A stretch of DNA of 64,000 bases from Acidobacteriaceae bacterium (GCA_030037705.1 JASHQE010000039.1:37468-101467); one strand, 5' to 3'; shown: positions 39,761 through 50,456, counted from the first letter of the stretch. Numbers and translations: made by a program. The notes: generated from the letters alone by a model not told the origin.

Positions 39761-40825
39761 ATGAAGAATGTGTCACAACCATTCGTAAGCGTGATTGTTC
39801 CCGTCTACAACGAAGAGGAGCATCTGCCGGAGTGCATCGAGAGCATTTTGGCGCAGACCTATCAGAACTGGGAGTGCACGATTGTCAACAACAAGAGCAC
39901 GGATGGGTCGCTGGAGATCGCGCGCAGGTATGCGGCCAAAGACGCGCGGATACGGGTGCACGACAACGAGCAGTTCCTGGCCATGCTCGCGAATCACAAC
40001 TCCGCAATAAGATTGATCTCGCCCCGAAGCAAGTACTGCAAGGTGGTTCTCTCTGACGATCTTATCTTTCCCGATTGCCTGGAAAAGATGGTCGCAGTTG
40101 CTGAGGCTTATCCCTCGGTCGGGGTCGTCAGCTCCTACCAATTGCATGGACAGATCGTGCGCTCGGCGGGATTGCCGTACACACAGCAACTGGTCGGCGG
40201 ACGTGAGGCATGCCGCCAGTTTCTGCTGCAAACGCTCATCCTCTTCGGCACGCAGACATCGGTGCTCTATCGCTCGGATCTGGTCCGGAGCAGAGATCCG
40301 TTCTATCTTGAGACGAACATGTGTGCGGATTTCGAGGCCTGCTTCGCGCTTTTCAGGAACTCGGATCTTGGATTCGTTCACCAGGTGCTGACATATTCCA
40401 GGCCGCGGCCCGAATCGATCGGAAGAGTTTCATCCGATACGGGAGCGAATTACGGCAGTCTGCTTGAGATTCTTCTCACCTATGGGAAAGAATGCTTGAG
40501 CGAGGACGAGTATCAGTATTGCCTGGATCTGCAGCTCTCGCAATATTATGAGTTTCTTGGGCGCCGCCTGTGGGTGGAACGCGACCGAGGCTTCTGGGCG
40601 TTCCACAAAAAAACTCTCGATGATGCAGGCGTTGGTTTCAGCCGTGCGCGCGTGGCGATGGCAGCCTTTGGCGCGCTATGGAAGGCGGCAACAAGTCCCA
40701 ATGCGGCGTTTGAACGCATGAAGAGGCTGGTTGCATTCAAGAGAATCAGAGGCCGCCAAGTGCGGCAAGTGGTTTCAGGATTCGAGCAAGTTTCAATCGG
40801 AGAAGGAGCAGGGCAACATAAATAG
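39761..40825 (+). CDS. Glycosyltransferase family 2
   Basis: PFVSVIVPVYNEEEHLPECIESILAQTYQNWECTIVNNKSTDGS. Confidence 0.9.
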   Translation: MKNVSQPFVSVIVPVYNEEEHLPECIESILAQTYQNWECTIVNNKSTDGSLEIARRYAAKDARIRVHDNEQFLAMLANHNSAIRLISPRSKYCKVVLSDDLIFPDCLEKMVAVAEAYPSVGVVSSYQLHGQIVRSAGLPYTQQLVGGREACRQFLLQTLILFGTQTSVLYRSDLVRSRDPFYLETNMCADFEACFALFRNSDLGFVHQVLTYSRPRPESIGRVSSDTGANYGSLLEILLTYGKECLSEDEYQYCLDLQLSQYYEFLGRRLWVERDRGFWAFHKKTLDDAGVGFSRARVAMAAFGALWKAATSPNAAFERMKRLVAFKRIRGRQVRQVVSGFEQVSIGEGAGQHK

Positions 40826-40876
40826 GTGTGAAGAGCGGCCGAGGCGATTGTACGATGCGCTCGAATGGGAAGATGA

Positions 40877-42139
40877 ATGAGTCAGATTGAGATGGACTGC
40901 AGCAAACGAAGGGTCTGGCTCTTCGGGCACTTTGGACTTACAAACTTCGGCAATGAAAGTACGTTGCAAGCGTTTCTCTTTCATATCCATCGGCTGATGC
41001 CGAACGCTCAGGTCACTTGCATCTGCACCGGCCCCATAGCCACAGCGAATGCCTACGGCATTGCGACCCTGCCGATCAGCCGCACGATCATCAGTGCCTG
41101 GACTCCGGAAAGCCGCGTGGGGAGAATGTTTCGCTCGCTCCTCTTGGGAGCGCCCTGTGAGATCTACAGGTGGCTGGATGGCTTGCGGACGCTGAAGCCG
41201 AACGATATATTCATTATCCCCGGGACCGGCCTTGTGAGCGACGCTTATGGGCTTACCGGCTGGGGACCCTATAACTTATTCAAATGGTCGTTGATTGCGA
41301 AAGTCCGACGTTGCAAGTTATTGGTCGTCAGTGTAGGCGCAGGACCTCTCTACGGGCGTCTCGGCCGTTTTTTTGCTAAGTCGGCGCTTGCGTTGGCGGA
41401 TTTTCGTTCATATCGCGATGCATCGTCGCTTCGATATTTGAAGAGCATCGGCTTCGAGAAGCCACGGGATCGAGTATATCCCGATCTCGCATGGGGCTTA
41501 CCTCTGAATCACGCTGTTTGCAATGACGCTCGCGGCAGACGCGAAGATGCAGCCGATCACAGACGCATAGTGGGCGTGGGTGTCATGCTCTACGCGGGCA
41601 AGTACAGCGTCGAGAATCCCGAGGATAAGACATTTCGCGCTTATCTCGATAAACTGGTCGGTCTGATCCAGTGGCTTTTGGCCAGAGATTACAACGTCCG
41701 GCTGTTGATTGGAGATCTTTGTGATGAACCGGTAATTGAGGAGTTCAAAAGTACTTTGAGAGAAAGGCTTCCGGAGTACGACGAACGCCGTATTCTTCAC
41801 GGCAACGTTGTTACGGTCGACCAACTATTGGCGCAGATCGCCGAAACGGAATTTGTCGTCGTTACGCGCTTCCATAACGTTCTGCTGGCTTTCATGAGCG
41901 AGAAGCCGGTGGTTGCCATTTCGTTTCATCATAAGGTTGCATCCTTAATGGACGCTGCAGGCCTATCGGAGTACTGCCTCGACATCAACACGTTCAGCGA
42001 AGACGAGCTGATCTCTAAAGCACTCCAGGTAGAGAAAAATGCGGGGAAATTGGTAAGCCTGATCAAAGAGCGTACGCAGGCGTACCGCGCGGCTCTTGAC
42101 GAACAATATAAGCAGATTCTGGAAGAAGTAAACGCCTGA
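40877..42139 (+). CDS. Polysaccharide pyruvyl transferase family protein
   Basis: VWLFGHFGLTNFGNESTLQAFLFHI; DIFIIPGTGLVSDAYG; VVVTRFHNVLLAFMSEKPVVAISFHHKV. Confidence 0.83.
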   Translation: MSQIEMDCSKRRVWLFGHFGLTNFGNESTLQAFLFHIHRLMPNAQVTCICTGPIATANAYGIATLPISRTIISAWTPESRVGRMFRSLLLGAPCEIYRWLDGLRTLKPNDIFIIPGTGLVSDAYGLTGWGPYNLFKWSLIAKVRRCKLLVVSVGAGPLYGRLGRFFAKSALALADFRSYRDASSLRYLKSIGFEKPRDRVYPDLAWGLPLNHAVCNDARGRREDAADHRRIVGVGVMLYAGKYSVENPEDKTFRAYLDKLVGLIQWLLARDYNVRLLIGDLCDEPVIEEFKSTLRERLPEYDERRILHGNVVTVDQLLAQIAETEFVVVTRFHNVLLAFMSEKPVVAISFHHKVASLMDAAGLSEYCLDINTFSEDELISKALQVEKNAGKLVSLIKERTQAYRAALDEQYKQILEEVNA

Positions 42140-42170
42140 CATTAGTGATCACGAGAGGAAGTTTCGCAGC

Positions 42171-42815
42171 ATGGCGCAAGTTACGGAAAATTACTACAAG
42201 CATGAGTTTTGGGCTACCGAGAACCTTCGCTACGTAAAGCCGCACTTCCGGCTGGCAAAAGCGGCGCGCATTGTGAACCGGCTTGCGAAGGGCAAAAAAT
42301 GTGAGCTTCTTGACGTAGGGTGCGGACCGGCGACGCTTGCGCAGGAATTAGACGGCAATATTCAGTACCACGGCATCGACATCGCTATTCAGCGTCCGGC
42401 GGCGAATCTGATCCAGTCTGATTTTCTTGCTGAGCCTATTCAGTTTAGCGGAAAGCAGTTCGATATCGTGGTGGCTCAGGGCGTCTTTGAGTACGTGGGC
42501 AAGCATCAGATTGAAAAATTTAAAGAGATCAAGAAACTGCTCAAGCCGGGAGGTGTCTTCCTGGCTTCCTATGTGAACTTCGATCATCTGCACAGCAGAA
42601 TCTACGAGCCGTACAGCAATGTGCAGCCGCTTGACGAATTTCATGTAAGCCTTCAAAGTATTTTTCGCATCGATCGCTATTTCCCAACGTCGCATCACTG
42701 GTATCACCGCGAGCCGAATCGGGAGTGGCTGAAGGCGATTCAGATGAGAATCAACGTGACTATCCCGATGCTGAGCCGTCGATTTGCCGTAGAGTACTTT
42801 TTCCTCTGCTCGTAA
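42171..42815 (+). CDS. Class I SAM-dependent methyltransferase
   Basis: CELLDVGCGPATLAQEL; FDIVVAQGVFEYVG; LKPGGVFLASY. Confidence 0.85.
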   Translation: MAQVTENYYKHEFWATENLRYVKPHFRLAKAARIVNRLAKGKKCELLDVGCGPATLAQELDGNIQYHGIDIAIQRPAANLIQSDFLAEPIQFSGKQFDIVVAQGVFEYVGKHQIEKFKEIKKLLKPGGVFLASYVNFDHLHSRIYEPYSNVQPLDEFHVSLQSIFRIDRYFPTSHHWYHREPNREWLKAIQMRINVTIPMLSRRFAVEYFFLCS

Positions 42816-42897
42816 AATCTGCAACAGCCGCCGTTCAACATGCTAGAACTGATTGCATAAAACAGTTCTGTAACAGAGAACGGCTTCAGTCGCGCCG

Positions 42898-42919
42898 AAA
42901 ACCCTCTAACAAGGGTTTT
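42898..42919. terminator. Bidirectional-type hairpin terminator
   Basis: AAAACCCT-CTAACA-AGGGTTTT between the methyltransferase and RmlC-like genes. Confidence 0.5.
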
Positions 42920-43003
42920 AACCACCCGATAGCTTTTCTTCTTCCTTTGGGCCTATTTGCGCAACCAGCTCTTGAGACGTTTTAAGATATAAATTATCTA
43001 CAC

Positions 43004-43531
43004 ATGCGTTTTTGTGAAACTAAGCTATCCGGCGTTTATGCAATTTACCTCGAACCTCATTTGGACGAGCGGGGATTCTTCGCGCGGTTGTGGTGCCACC
43101 GGGAGTTTAAAGAGAACGGCTTGAATCCAAATCTGGTGCAGTGCAATATGTCGTTCAATGCCAAGCGAGGGACGCTGCGCGGGATGCATTACCAGGCGGC
43201 GCCTCATGCTGAGGCGAAATTGATTCGATGCACAAAGGGAGCGATTTACGATGTTGCCGTTGACCTTCGGCCATCGTCGCCGACATATAAACAGTGGGTT
43301 GCTCAGACGCTGACGGCGGAAAACCGGACGATGCTGTATGTTCCGGAGGGTTGCGGCCACGGTTTCCTAACGCTCGAAGATGAGAGCGAGGTCTTCTACC
43401 AGATGTCGGAGTACTATGCGCCGGAAGCCGCACGCGGGTTCCGATGGAATGATCCAGCGTTCGGGATCTCGTGGCCAGAGAAGGTAGAGGTTATTTCAGA
43501 GAGAGATGCTACCTACCCTGAGTTCGCGTGA
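43004..43531 (+). CDS. dTDP-4-dehydrorhamnose 3,5-epimerase family protein (RmlC-like)
   Basis: DERGFFARLWCHREF; KRGTLRGMHYQAAPHAEAKLIRCTKGAIYDVAVDLR; VPEGCGHGFLTLED. Confidence 0.9.
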   Translation: MRFCETKLSGVYAIYLEPHLDERGFFARLWCHREFKENGLNPNLVQCNMSFNAKRGTLRGMHYQAAPHAEAKLIRCTKGAIYDVAVDLRPSSPTYKQWVAQTLTAENRTMLYVPEGCGHGFLTLEDESEVFYQMSEYYAPEAARGFRWNDPAFGISWPEKVEVISERDATYPEFA

Positions 43532-44861
43532 TTCTGTGAGCCTCTTGAAGGAGATGGATGGCAATGACGCTGTGGAGCTCGGCGTCACGCTGCACAATTT
43601 CGCCGCGAGTTTATACCCGATCTGCCGTAGCATCACTGGCGACGGAATTCGGAAGACGCTGGGCATGATTGGAGAGCGGATTCCGCTTGAGCTTCGCGAG
43701 GTGCCCACCGGGACACCGGTCTTTGACTGGACCGTACCCAAAGAGTGGAATATTCGCGATGCGTATATCAAAACTGCTGACGGCCGGCGCATCGTCGATT
43801 TTCATCAGTGCAATCTGCATGTGATGAATTACAGTACGCCGGTTCATGCGACGTTGCCGCTCAAAGAGATCAGGCCGCATCTGTTCACGCTTCCCGATCA
43901 TCCGGATTGGATACCGTATCGGACCTCTTATTACAAGGAGGACTGGGGTTTTTGCTTATCGCATCGTCAGTTGCTGCAACTTGAAGACGGGGAATATGAG
44001 GTGTGCATCGATTCCTCGCTCGATGAGGGGCATTTGACCTATGGAGAATGCTATTTGCCGGGGCAGTCAAAAGAGGAGGTTTTGATCTCATGCCACGCCT
44101 GCCATCCGTCTCTGGCAAATGACAACCTATCCGGGCTATCGGTGGCGACGTTTCTGGCGCAATCGCTGTCCCGGCGGGACCTGCGCTATTCGTACCGGTT
44201 CCTGTTTCTTCCCGGCACGATTGGAGCCATCAGTTGGCTGGCGCAAAACCGAGAGAGCGCCAGCCGTATTCGGCACGGACTGGTCTTGACGTGTATCGGA
44301 GACGCGGGTGGATTCCACTATAAAAAGAGCCGGCGCGGCGATGCTGAGATCGACCGCGCCGTTGCGTGCATTTTGAGAGATTTTGGCGGACCCTCCGCGA
44401 TACTGGAGTTTTCGCCTTACGGATACGATGAGCGGCAATATTGCTCGCCCGGCTTCAATCTTCCAGTGGGTTGCCTGATGCGGAGCGTGTGGGGAACGTT
44501 CCCGGAGTATCATACGTCGGCCGACAATCTGGAGTTCATTCAATCGGATTCTCTAGCTGAGTCGCTCCGCGTGTGCGCCGCGATTGTTGATGTGCTTGAG
44601 GGAAATCGCAGATATGTGAATCAAAGCCCTTATTGCGAACCGCAGCTTGGGAAACGAGGTCTTTATAAGTCGACCGGCGGGACGGCAATCGGCGAGGAGA
44701 TCAATGCCCGGCTGTGGGTGCTGAATTTCTCTGACGGCGAGCACTCGCTGCTCGATATCGCCGAACGCTCGGGTATCTCATTTGCAGCTATAAGAGAGGC
44801 TGCATCGTTGCTCCATGATGCAGGCTTGCTCATCGCCGTTTCAGATGACGATGCCGCGTGA
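43506..44861 (+). CDS. DUF4910 / aminopeptidase-like (M28-type) protein of sugar-biosynthesis clusters
   Basis: LYPICRSITGDGIRKTLGMIG; EVLISCHACHPSLANDNLSGLSVATFLAQ; EYHTSADNLEFI; C-terminal winged-helix-like segment. Start uncertain. Confidence 0.8.
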   Translation: MLPTLSSRDSVSLLKEMDGNDAVELGVTLHNFAASLYPICRSITGDGIRKTLGMIGERIPLELREVPTGTPVFDWTVPKEWNIRDAYIKTADGRRIVDFHQCNLHVMNYSTPVHATLPLKEIRPHLFTLPDHPDWIPYRTSYYKEDWGFCLSHRQLLQLEDGEYEVCIDSSLDEGHLTYGECYLPGQSKEEVLISCHACHPSLANDNLSGLSVATFLAQSLSRRDLRYSYRFLFLPGTIGAISWLAQNRESASRIRHGLVLTCIGDAGGFHYKKSRRGDAEIDRAVACILRDFGGPSAILEFSPYGYDERQYCSPGFNLPVGCLMRSVWGTFPEYHTSADNLEFIQSDSLAESLRVCAAIVDVLEGNRRYVNQSPYCEPQLGKRGLYKSTGGTAIGEEINARLWVLNFSDGEHSLLDIAERSGISFAAIREAASLLHDAGLLIAVSDDDAA

Positions 44862-45041
44862 GAAAAAAGAAGTCGAAGGCAGGGAGGAGCAGGCAGGACC
44901 TCAATATATTTACAAAAATTCTTTTATTTTAAATCGCTTCATACATAGCTAGAAATAAGCTCAGACGCAACCTGTTGCGAGAATCACTACAAACATCATC
45001 GCGCATTCACAAAGCGGCGCAATGATTCAAAGAGGAGAGAT

Positions 45042-46094
45042 ATGAAAGTTCTGTTGACGGGTCACAGCGGGTATATAGGAACGGTAGCCGGGCCCATGTT
45101 GACTGCAGCCGGGCACGAGGTTGTGGGATTGGACACGGATCTGTACGGGGCCTGCAACTTTGGAGCGGGGCCGCGAGTAATTCCGGAGATCCGTAAAGAT
45201 CTTCGTGACCTGACAAAGTCCGATCTGGATGGATTTGAGGCGGTCGTGCACCTGGCCGCGCTGTCGAACGATCCGATCGGCAATCTGAACCGTCAGCTCA
45301 CCTACGACATTAACCATCTCGCTTCTGTGCGTCTCGCGGAACTCGCCAAGGAAGCTGGGACGACACGGTTTGTGTTTGCATCTTCGTGCAGCACCTATGG
45401 AGCGGCGGGCGATGGGTTTCTCGACGAAACCTCAGGCCTGAACCCGGTGACGCCGTACGGCGAATCGAAGGTCTACGTAGAGCGCGATGTGGCCAAGCTG
45501 GCGAGCGATAGCTTCACCCCCACGTATATGCGGAATGCGACGGCCTATGGGGCGTCGCCACGGCTGCGGCTCGATATCGTGCTGAATGATCTGGTCGCAT
45601 CGGCGTTGACGACGGGCCGAATCTACATCAAGAGTGACGGCACACCATGGCGGCCGATCGTGCACATCCGCGACATTATCGGCGCGATGATTGCCGTGCT
45701 CGATGCGCCGCGCGAGGCGGTGCATAATCAGACCTTCAACGTGGGCCGGAACGACGAGAATTTCCGCATCCGCGAACTCGCTGAAATTGTCGCTCAGGTG
45801 GTTCCCGGCTGCCGGATCGAGTATGCGCCTGGCGGCGGGCCGGATCTGCGTTGCTATCGCGTGAACTTCGACAAGATCGGCCGCCTGCTGCCTGGATTCC
45901 GTCCGCAGTGGACGGCGCGCAAAGGCGCCGAGGAACTCTACGCGGCCTACAAGAACGCGGGGCTCACGGCCGCAGACGTCGAGAACGGACGCTATGTTCG
46001 GATCAGCGAGATTCGCCGGCAGCAGCAGGCCGGAAAACTAGATAGTGACCTGCACTGGACCAGCAAGCTTGCTGAAGCCACAGTGGGCGTATAA
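45042..46094 (+). CDS. NAD-dependent epimerase/dehydratase (extended SDR)
   Basis: [44 protein letters not shown] (YxxxK). Confidence 0.9.
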   Translation: MKVLLTGHSGYIGTVAGPMLTAAGHEVVGLDTDLYGACNFGAGPRVIPEIRKDLRDLTKSDLDGFEAVVHLAALSNDPIGNLNRQLTYDINHLASVRLAELAKEAGTTRFVFASSCSTYGAAGDGFLDETSGLNPVTPYGESKVYVERDVAKLASDSFTPTYMRNATAYGASPRLRLDIVLNDLVASALTTGRIYIKSDGTPWRPIVHIRDIIGAMIAVLDAPREAVHNQTFNVGRNDENFRIRELAEIVAQVVPGCRIEYAPGGGPDLRCYRVNFDKIGRLLPGFRPQWTARKGAEELYAAYKNAGLTAADVENGRYVRISEIRRQQQAGKLDSDLHWTSKLAEATVGV

Positions 46095-46107
46095 GGGAGC
46101 GTAATCG

Positions 46108-47382
46108 ATGAGCACAGTTCCAGCACTTCAAGAGATTGAGACACAGCAGTCCGCCACCGCTACCTGCCACTTTTGTGGCGCCGGGCTCAAGGAAACCTTT
46201 GTCGACCTCGGCATGTCTCCGCTTTGCGAAAGCTATCTCGCAGCGGCGGATCTGAACCGTGGCGAAACCTTCTATCCGCTCCATGTCTATGTCTGCTCGA
46301 ATTGCTTTCTCGTGCAGTTAGAGGAGTACGAACGCGCCGAGAATATCTTTAGCGATTACGCCTATTTTTCGTCGTTTTCGGATTCCTGGCTCCGTCATGC
46401 GGATCACTACTGCGGGCAGATGAAGTCGCGCCTCGGTCTAAACGAGAAAAGCTTTGTTGTCGAGGTGGCCAGCAACGACGGTTATCTTCTGCAGTACTTC
46501 GTGCAGCGTGGCGTTCCGGTGCTGGGCATTGAGCCGGCGGCGAATGTCGCCGAAGCCGCGGTGAAAAAGGGCGTGCCGACACTGGTGAAGTTCTTTGGCG
46601 TGGAACTGGCGCAGGAGCTGGCAGAGCAGGGACGCAGCGCGGATCTGGTGCTGGGCAATAACGTGCTCGCGCAGGTGCCGGACCTGAACGACTTCGTCGA
46701 AGGTTTGAAGATCCTGCTCAAACCCGAAGGCGTGCTGACGCTCGAGTTTCCGCATCTTTCGAGATTGATCGAGCACAACGAGTTCGACACGATTTACCAC
46801 GAGCATTTTTCCTATTTCTCGCTGCTGACGACAGTGCGCATCATGGAGGCGCATGGGCTGAAGGTGTTCGACGTGGAGGAGCTGCAGTCCCATGGCGGTT
46901 CGCTGCGCGTCTTTGCATGCAGAGCCGAGGCACAAACGCATCCGATCGGGCCCAATGTCGCCCGCATCCTAGAAGCGGAACGGTCTGAGGGACTCGATAC
47001 GCTCGAAGGCTACCGGAGTTTCGCGCGGCAGGTGAAGGAGACCAAGCTTGCGCTTCTCGAACTGCTTCTGCAAGCGGCACGCGAAGGCAAGAAAGTGGCG
47101 GGTTATGGCGCGCCGGGCAAGAGCGCTACGCTGCTGCACTACTGTGGCATCGGGAAGGACCTTATCGAGTACACGGTCGATCGCAGTCCTTATAAGCAGG
47201 GGCGGTTCCTGCCCGGAACGCATATTCCGATCCATCATCCCGACCGCATTCAAGAGACCAAGCCGGATTATGTCGTGATCCTACCCTGGAACCTGCAGCG
47301 GGAGATTGTGGAGCAGCTCAAGTACATCCGCGAGTGGGGCGCAAAGTTCATTGTGCCGATACCGAAAGCAACCATTCTCTAG
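46108..47382 (+). CDS. NDP-hexose C-methyltransferase-like protein
   Basis: Zn-binding CHFCGAGL...CSNC; VVEVASNDGYLLQYFVQRGVPVLGIEPAANVAEAA; YGAPGKSATLLHYCGI C-terminal domain. Confidence 0.88.
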   Translation: MSTVPALQEIETQQSATATCHFCGAGLKETFVDLGMSPLCESYLAAADLNRGETFYPLHVYVCSNCFLVQLEEYERAENIFSDYAYFSSFSDSWLRHADHYCGQMKSRLGLNEKSFVVEVASNDGYLLQYFVQRGVPVLGIEPAANVAEAAVKKGVPTLVKFFGVELAQELAEQGRSADLVLGNNVLAQVPDLNDFVEGLKILLKPEGVLTLEFPHLSRLIEHNEFDTIYHEHFSYFSLLTTVRIMEAHGLKVFDVEELQSHGGSLRVFACRAEAQTHPIGPNVARILEAERSEGLDTLEGYRSFARQVKETKLALLELLLQAAREGKKVAGYGAPGKSATLLHYCGIGKDLIEYTVDRSPYKQGRFLPGTHIPIHHPDRIQETKPDYVVILPWNLQREIVEQLKYIREWGAKFIVPIPKATIL

Positions 47383-47403
47383 AAAGGGAGGAGCGGCCAG
47401 GTT

Positions 47404-48255
47404 ATGAAGGTAGTGCTGTTTTGCGGCGGAGCGGGCATGCGGCTTCGCGGATACGCGGACGACGTGCCCAAGCCGATGGTGCAGATCGGAACGCGGCCGA
47501 TCATGTGGCATCTGATGAAGTACTATGCCCACTTCGGGCACAAGGATTTCATCCTGTGCCTGGGATACAAAGGCAACTGCATCAAGGATTATTTTCTGCA
47601 CTACGATGAATCGGTTTCGAACGATTTCGTCTGGTCGCACGGCGGAAAAAAGGTGGAGTTCCTGAGTCGTGACATGGATGACTGGACGATCACGTTCGTG
47701 GAGACCGGCGCGAATGCCAATATCGGGCAGCGGTTGAAAGCGATCGAGCCGTATATCCAGGACGACGAGATGTTCCTCGCCAACTATGGAGACGGTCTGA
47801 GCGATCTGCCGCTTCCCACCCTGCTTGAAAAGTTCCGAGGGAGCAATGCCATTGCGTCGATGCTGCTGGTTCAGCCAACGGCGAGCTTCGACATCGTCTA
47901 TACGCAATCGGAGGGCGCGGTAAAGGAGATTTGTCCGATCACGCGCACAGATTTCTGGATCAACGGCGGATTTTTCGCCATGCGCCGCGAGATCTTCGAA
48001 TACATCCAACCGGGTGAAGAGCTGATCCGCGAGCCGTTCCAGCGTTTGATCGACAAGCAGGCGCTGCTGGCGTACAAGTACTCCGGCTTCTGGCAGTGCA
48101 TGGATACGTTCAAGGACAAGCAGCATCTGGAAGAACTCAACCAGGGCGCGGCGCCATGGAAGGTGTGGAGTTCTGTTGCGAACGCACCGGCTGACGGAGA
48201 ATGCAAGCCCGGGCAGCAGAGCGAGCCGGCATTGGCGGTGTCTACGCGTCTATGA
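47404..48255 (+). CDS. rfbF: Glucose-1-phosphate cytidylyltransferase-like nucleotidyltransferase (RfbF-like)
   Basis: MKVVLFCGGAGMRLRGYADDVPKPMVQIGTRPIMWHLMKYYAHFGHKDFILCLGYKG. Confidence 0.88.
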   Translation: MKVVLFCGGAGMRLRGYADDVPKPMVQIGTRPIMWHLMKYYAHFGHKDFILCLGYKGNCIKDYFLHYDESVSNDFVWSHGGKKVEFLSRDMDDWTITFVETGANANIGQRLKAIEPYIQDDEMFLANYGDGLSDLPLPTLLEKFRGSNAIASMLLVQPTASFDIVYTQSEGAVKEICPITRTDFWINGGFFAMRREIFEYIQPGEELIREPFQRLIDKQALLAYKYSGFWQCMDTFKDKQHLEELNQGAAPWKVWSSVANAPADGECKPGQQSEPALAVSTRL

Positions 48256-48902
48256 TGCCTTTGAACCTGAGCACACGCGCTGACGCAGGCTTGAAGATTC
48301 TATGCATGGGGGCGCACTCGGATGATATCGAGATCGGCTGCGGAGGGACGATCCTCACCCTGGCCGAGCGGTATCCGGGATGCGAATTTCACTGGGTTGT
48401 TTTCACCGCGCGCGGAGTGCGGGAGACGGAAGCCAAGCGCGCTGCGGAACTGTTTGCAGGATCGCGTTTACGAGGGACCTATCTCAAAACATTGCGCGAT
48501 GGCTTTCTGCCTTACGACGGCGACGAGGTGAAGGCCGTCTTTGAGGATGAGCTGAAGCCGATAAATCCCGATCTCATCTTCACGCATAATAACAAGGATG
48601 CGCATCAAGATCATCGGCTGCTCTCGGAACTAACCTGGAACACTTTCCGCAATCACCTGATTCTCGAGTACGAGATTCCGAAGTATGACGGCGACCTGGG
48701 ACGGCCCAGCGTTTTTGTGCCGCTGAAATGCGAGACCTGCGATGCGAAGGTTGCCCATCTGATGGATGCCTTTGGATCGCAGCGGAACAAGCGCTGGTTC
48801 GAGCCGGAGACCTTTCTTGCTCTGATGCGGCTGCGGGGAATGGAATGCGTCGCGGAGAGCGGTTACGCCGAGGCTTTCTACTCGCGCAAACTGGTGTTGT
48901 AA
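48252..48902 (+). CDS. PIG-L family deacetylase
   Basis: ILCMGAHSDDIEIGCGGTIL; THNNKDAHQDHRLLSELTWNTFR; ATGA overlap with the rfbF-like stop. Confidence 0.88.
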   Translation: MMPLNLSTRADAGLKILCMGAHSDDIEIGCGGTILTLAERYPGCEFHWVVFTARGVRETEAKRAAELFAGSRLRGTYLKTLRDGFLPYDGDEVKAVFEDELKPINPDLIFTHNNKDAHQDHRLLSELTWNTFRNHLILEYEIPKYDGDLGRPSVFVPLKCETCDAKVAHLMDAFGSQRNKRWFEPETFLALMRLRGMECVAESGYAEAFYSRKLVL

Positions 48903-48970
48903 TCGCCGGACTGCTGGCCACGAAGCTTTGAAACAGGATTGAATGCGAAGATCGCTTCGCAAAGGACACG

Positions 48971-50446
48971 ATGAAGGATTTAAAAGAACGGACGCTGCGG
49001 GGCGGCATCGCGAGAAGCTGTGGTCTGGCGGCACGATTTGGCCTGCGGCTGGTCACGCTCATGATCCTGGCACGGCTCCTGGACCCCAAAGACTTTGGGC
49101 TCGTGGGGATGGTGACTGCGTTCACCGGGGTTCTGGATATATTTCGCGACTTTGGCCTTTCTGCCGCTACGGTGCAGCGTGTTTCTGTGACGCAAGAACA
49201 GGTCTCTACCTTATTTTGGATCAATATCGCCTTCGGCGTCGTCCTCGCGGTGTTTATGGCGGTCATAGCGCCGGGTATTGCCGCCTTCTATCATGAGCCG
49301 CGGTTGGTCTGGGTAACGGTGGTGCTGGCGAGTGGACTGATTTTGAATGCGGCCGGCGTGCAGCACTCGGCGCTGCTGCAGCGCGAGATGCGCTTCACGA
49401 CGCTTGCCGTCATTGACGTGATTGCGCTGGTCGTGGCCGGAATAGTCGCCGTCGCTGGCGCTAAGGCCGGTTATGGATACTGGTCTCTCGTTGCCATGAC
49501 GGTCTCGCTTCCTCTCACCACGGCCATGGGCGTATGGCTGGCTACGGGCTGGATTCCGGGTCCTCCGCGCCGGCAATCGGGCGTGCGTTCGATGATGCGT
49601 TTCGGCGGCACGCTGACGGTGACCGGTCTCACCGTTTATCTCGCCAACAATCTGGACAAGGTTCTGCTCGGACGTTTTTGGGGAGTGGATGCACTGGGTT
49701 TATATGGACGCGCCTATCAGCTCATCAATATTCCTACGAGCAATCTGAATTCCGCCGCGGGCGAAGTGGCATTTTCCGCGCTCTCGCGGCTCCAGGACGA
49801 TCCGGCGCGGCGGAGGAACTATTTTCTGAAAGGTTTCTCGTTGGTGTTGGGACTGACTCTGCCGATTACGATTGCCTGCGCTCTCTTTGCCAACGATGCT
49901 GTGGTCGTTCTTCTCGGACCCAAGTGGAAAGACGCCGCGCCGATCTTCCGGCTCCTCGCGCCCACGATTCTGGTCTTTGCCGTGGCGAACCCGTTATCGT
50001 GGCTGCTCTCGGCCAGCGGGCTGATCGCCCGGCAGATGAAAATGTCGCTGGTGATTGCTCCCGGCATGATTCTCGGTTATGTGATTGGATTGCCGTACGG
50101 GCCTAAAGGCGTTGCGTGCGCGTATTCGATTGTGATGATGGCCTGGGTGTTGCCGCTGATCGCGTGGGCGGTTCATGGCACGGAGATTTCTTTTTGGGAT
50201 GTCGTGCGAACCGCAGGCCCGCCGCTGCTTTCAAGCTTTGCGGCTGGAGCGCTGGCCTTGGGTGTCGGGCTCACGCTGGCTCACGGCTTTTCGCCTTTGG
50301 TCCGCCTAATCATCGAGAGTGGTGTGCTGATCGCAGTGTTTCTTGCGGCCGTGATGCTGGTGGCAGGGCAAAGATCACTTTACTTTGGGCTATTGTCCGG
50401 AGCATTGGGCTTATCGGGCAAGAACAAAGTGCCCGCTTCGGCTTAG
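48971..50446 (+). CDS. Lipopolysaccharide/EPS flippase (Wzx-like, MOP superfamily)
   Basis: About 12-14 TM helices; ARLLDPKDFGLVGMVTAFTGVLDIFRDFGLSAATVQR; RAYQLINIPTSNLNSAAGEVAFSALSRLQDD. Confidence 0.9.
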   Translation: MKDLKERTLRGGIARSCGLAARFGLRLVTLMILARLLDPKDFGLVGMVTAFTGVLDIFRDFGLSAATVQRVSVTQEQVSTLFWINIAFGVVLAVFMAVIAPGIAAFYHEPRLVWVTVVLASGLILNAAGVQHSALLQREMRFTTLAVIDVIALVVAGIVAVAGAKAGYGYWSLVAMTVSLPLTTAMGVWLATGWIPGPPRRQSGVRSMMRFGGTLTVTGLTVYLANNLDKVLLGRFWGVDALGLYGRAYQLINIPTSNLNSAAGEVAFSALSRLQDDPARRRNYFLKGFSLVLGLTLPITIACALFANDAVVVLLGPKWKDAAPIFRLLAPTILVFAVANPLSWLLSASGLIARQMKMSLVIAPGMILGYVIGLPYGPKGVACAYSIVMMAWVLPLIAWAVHGTEISFWDVVRTAGPPLLSSFAAGALALGVGLTLAHGFSPLVRLIIESGVLIAVFLAAVMLVAGQRSLYFGLLSGALGLSGKNKVPASA

Positions 50447-50456
50447 AGAAACCGCG

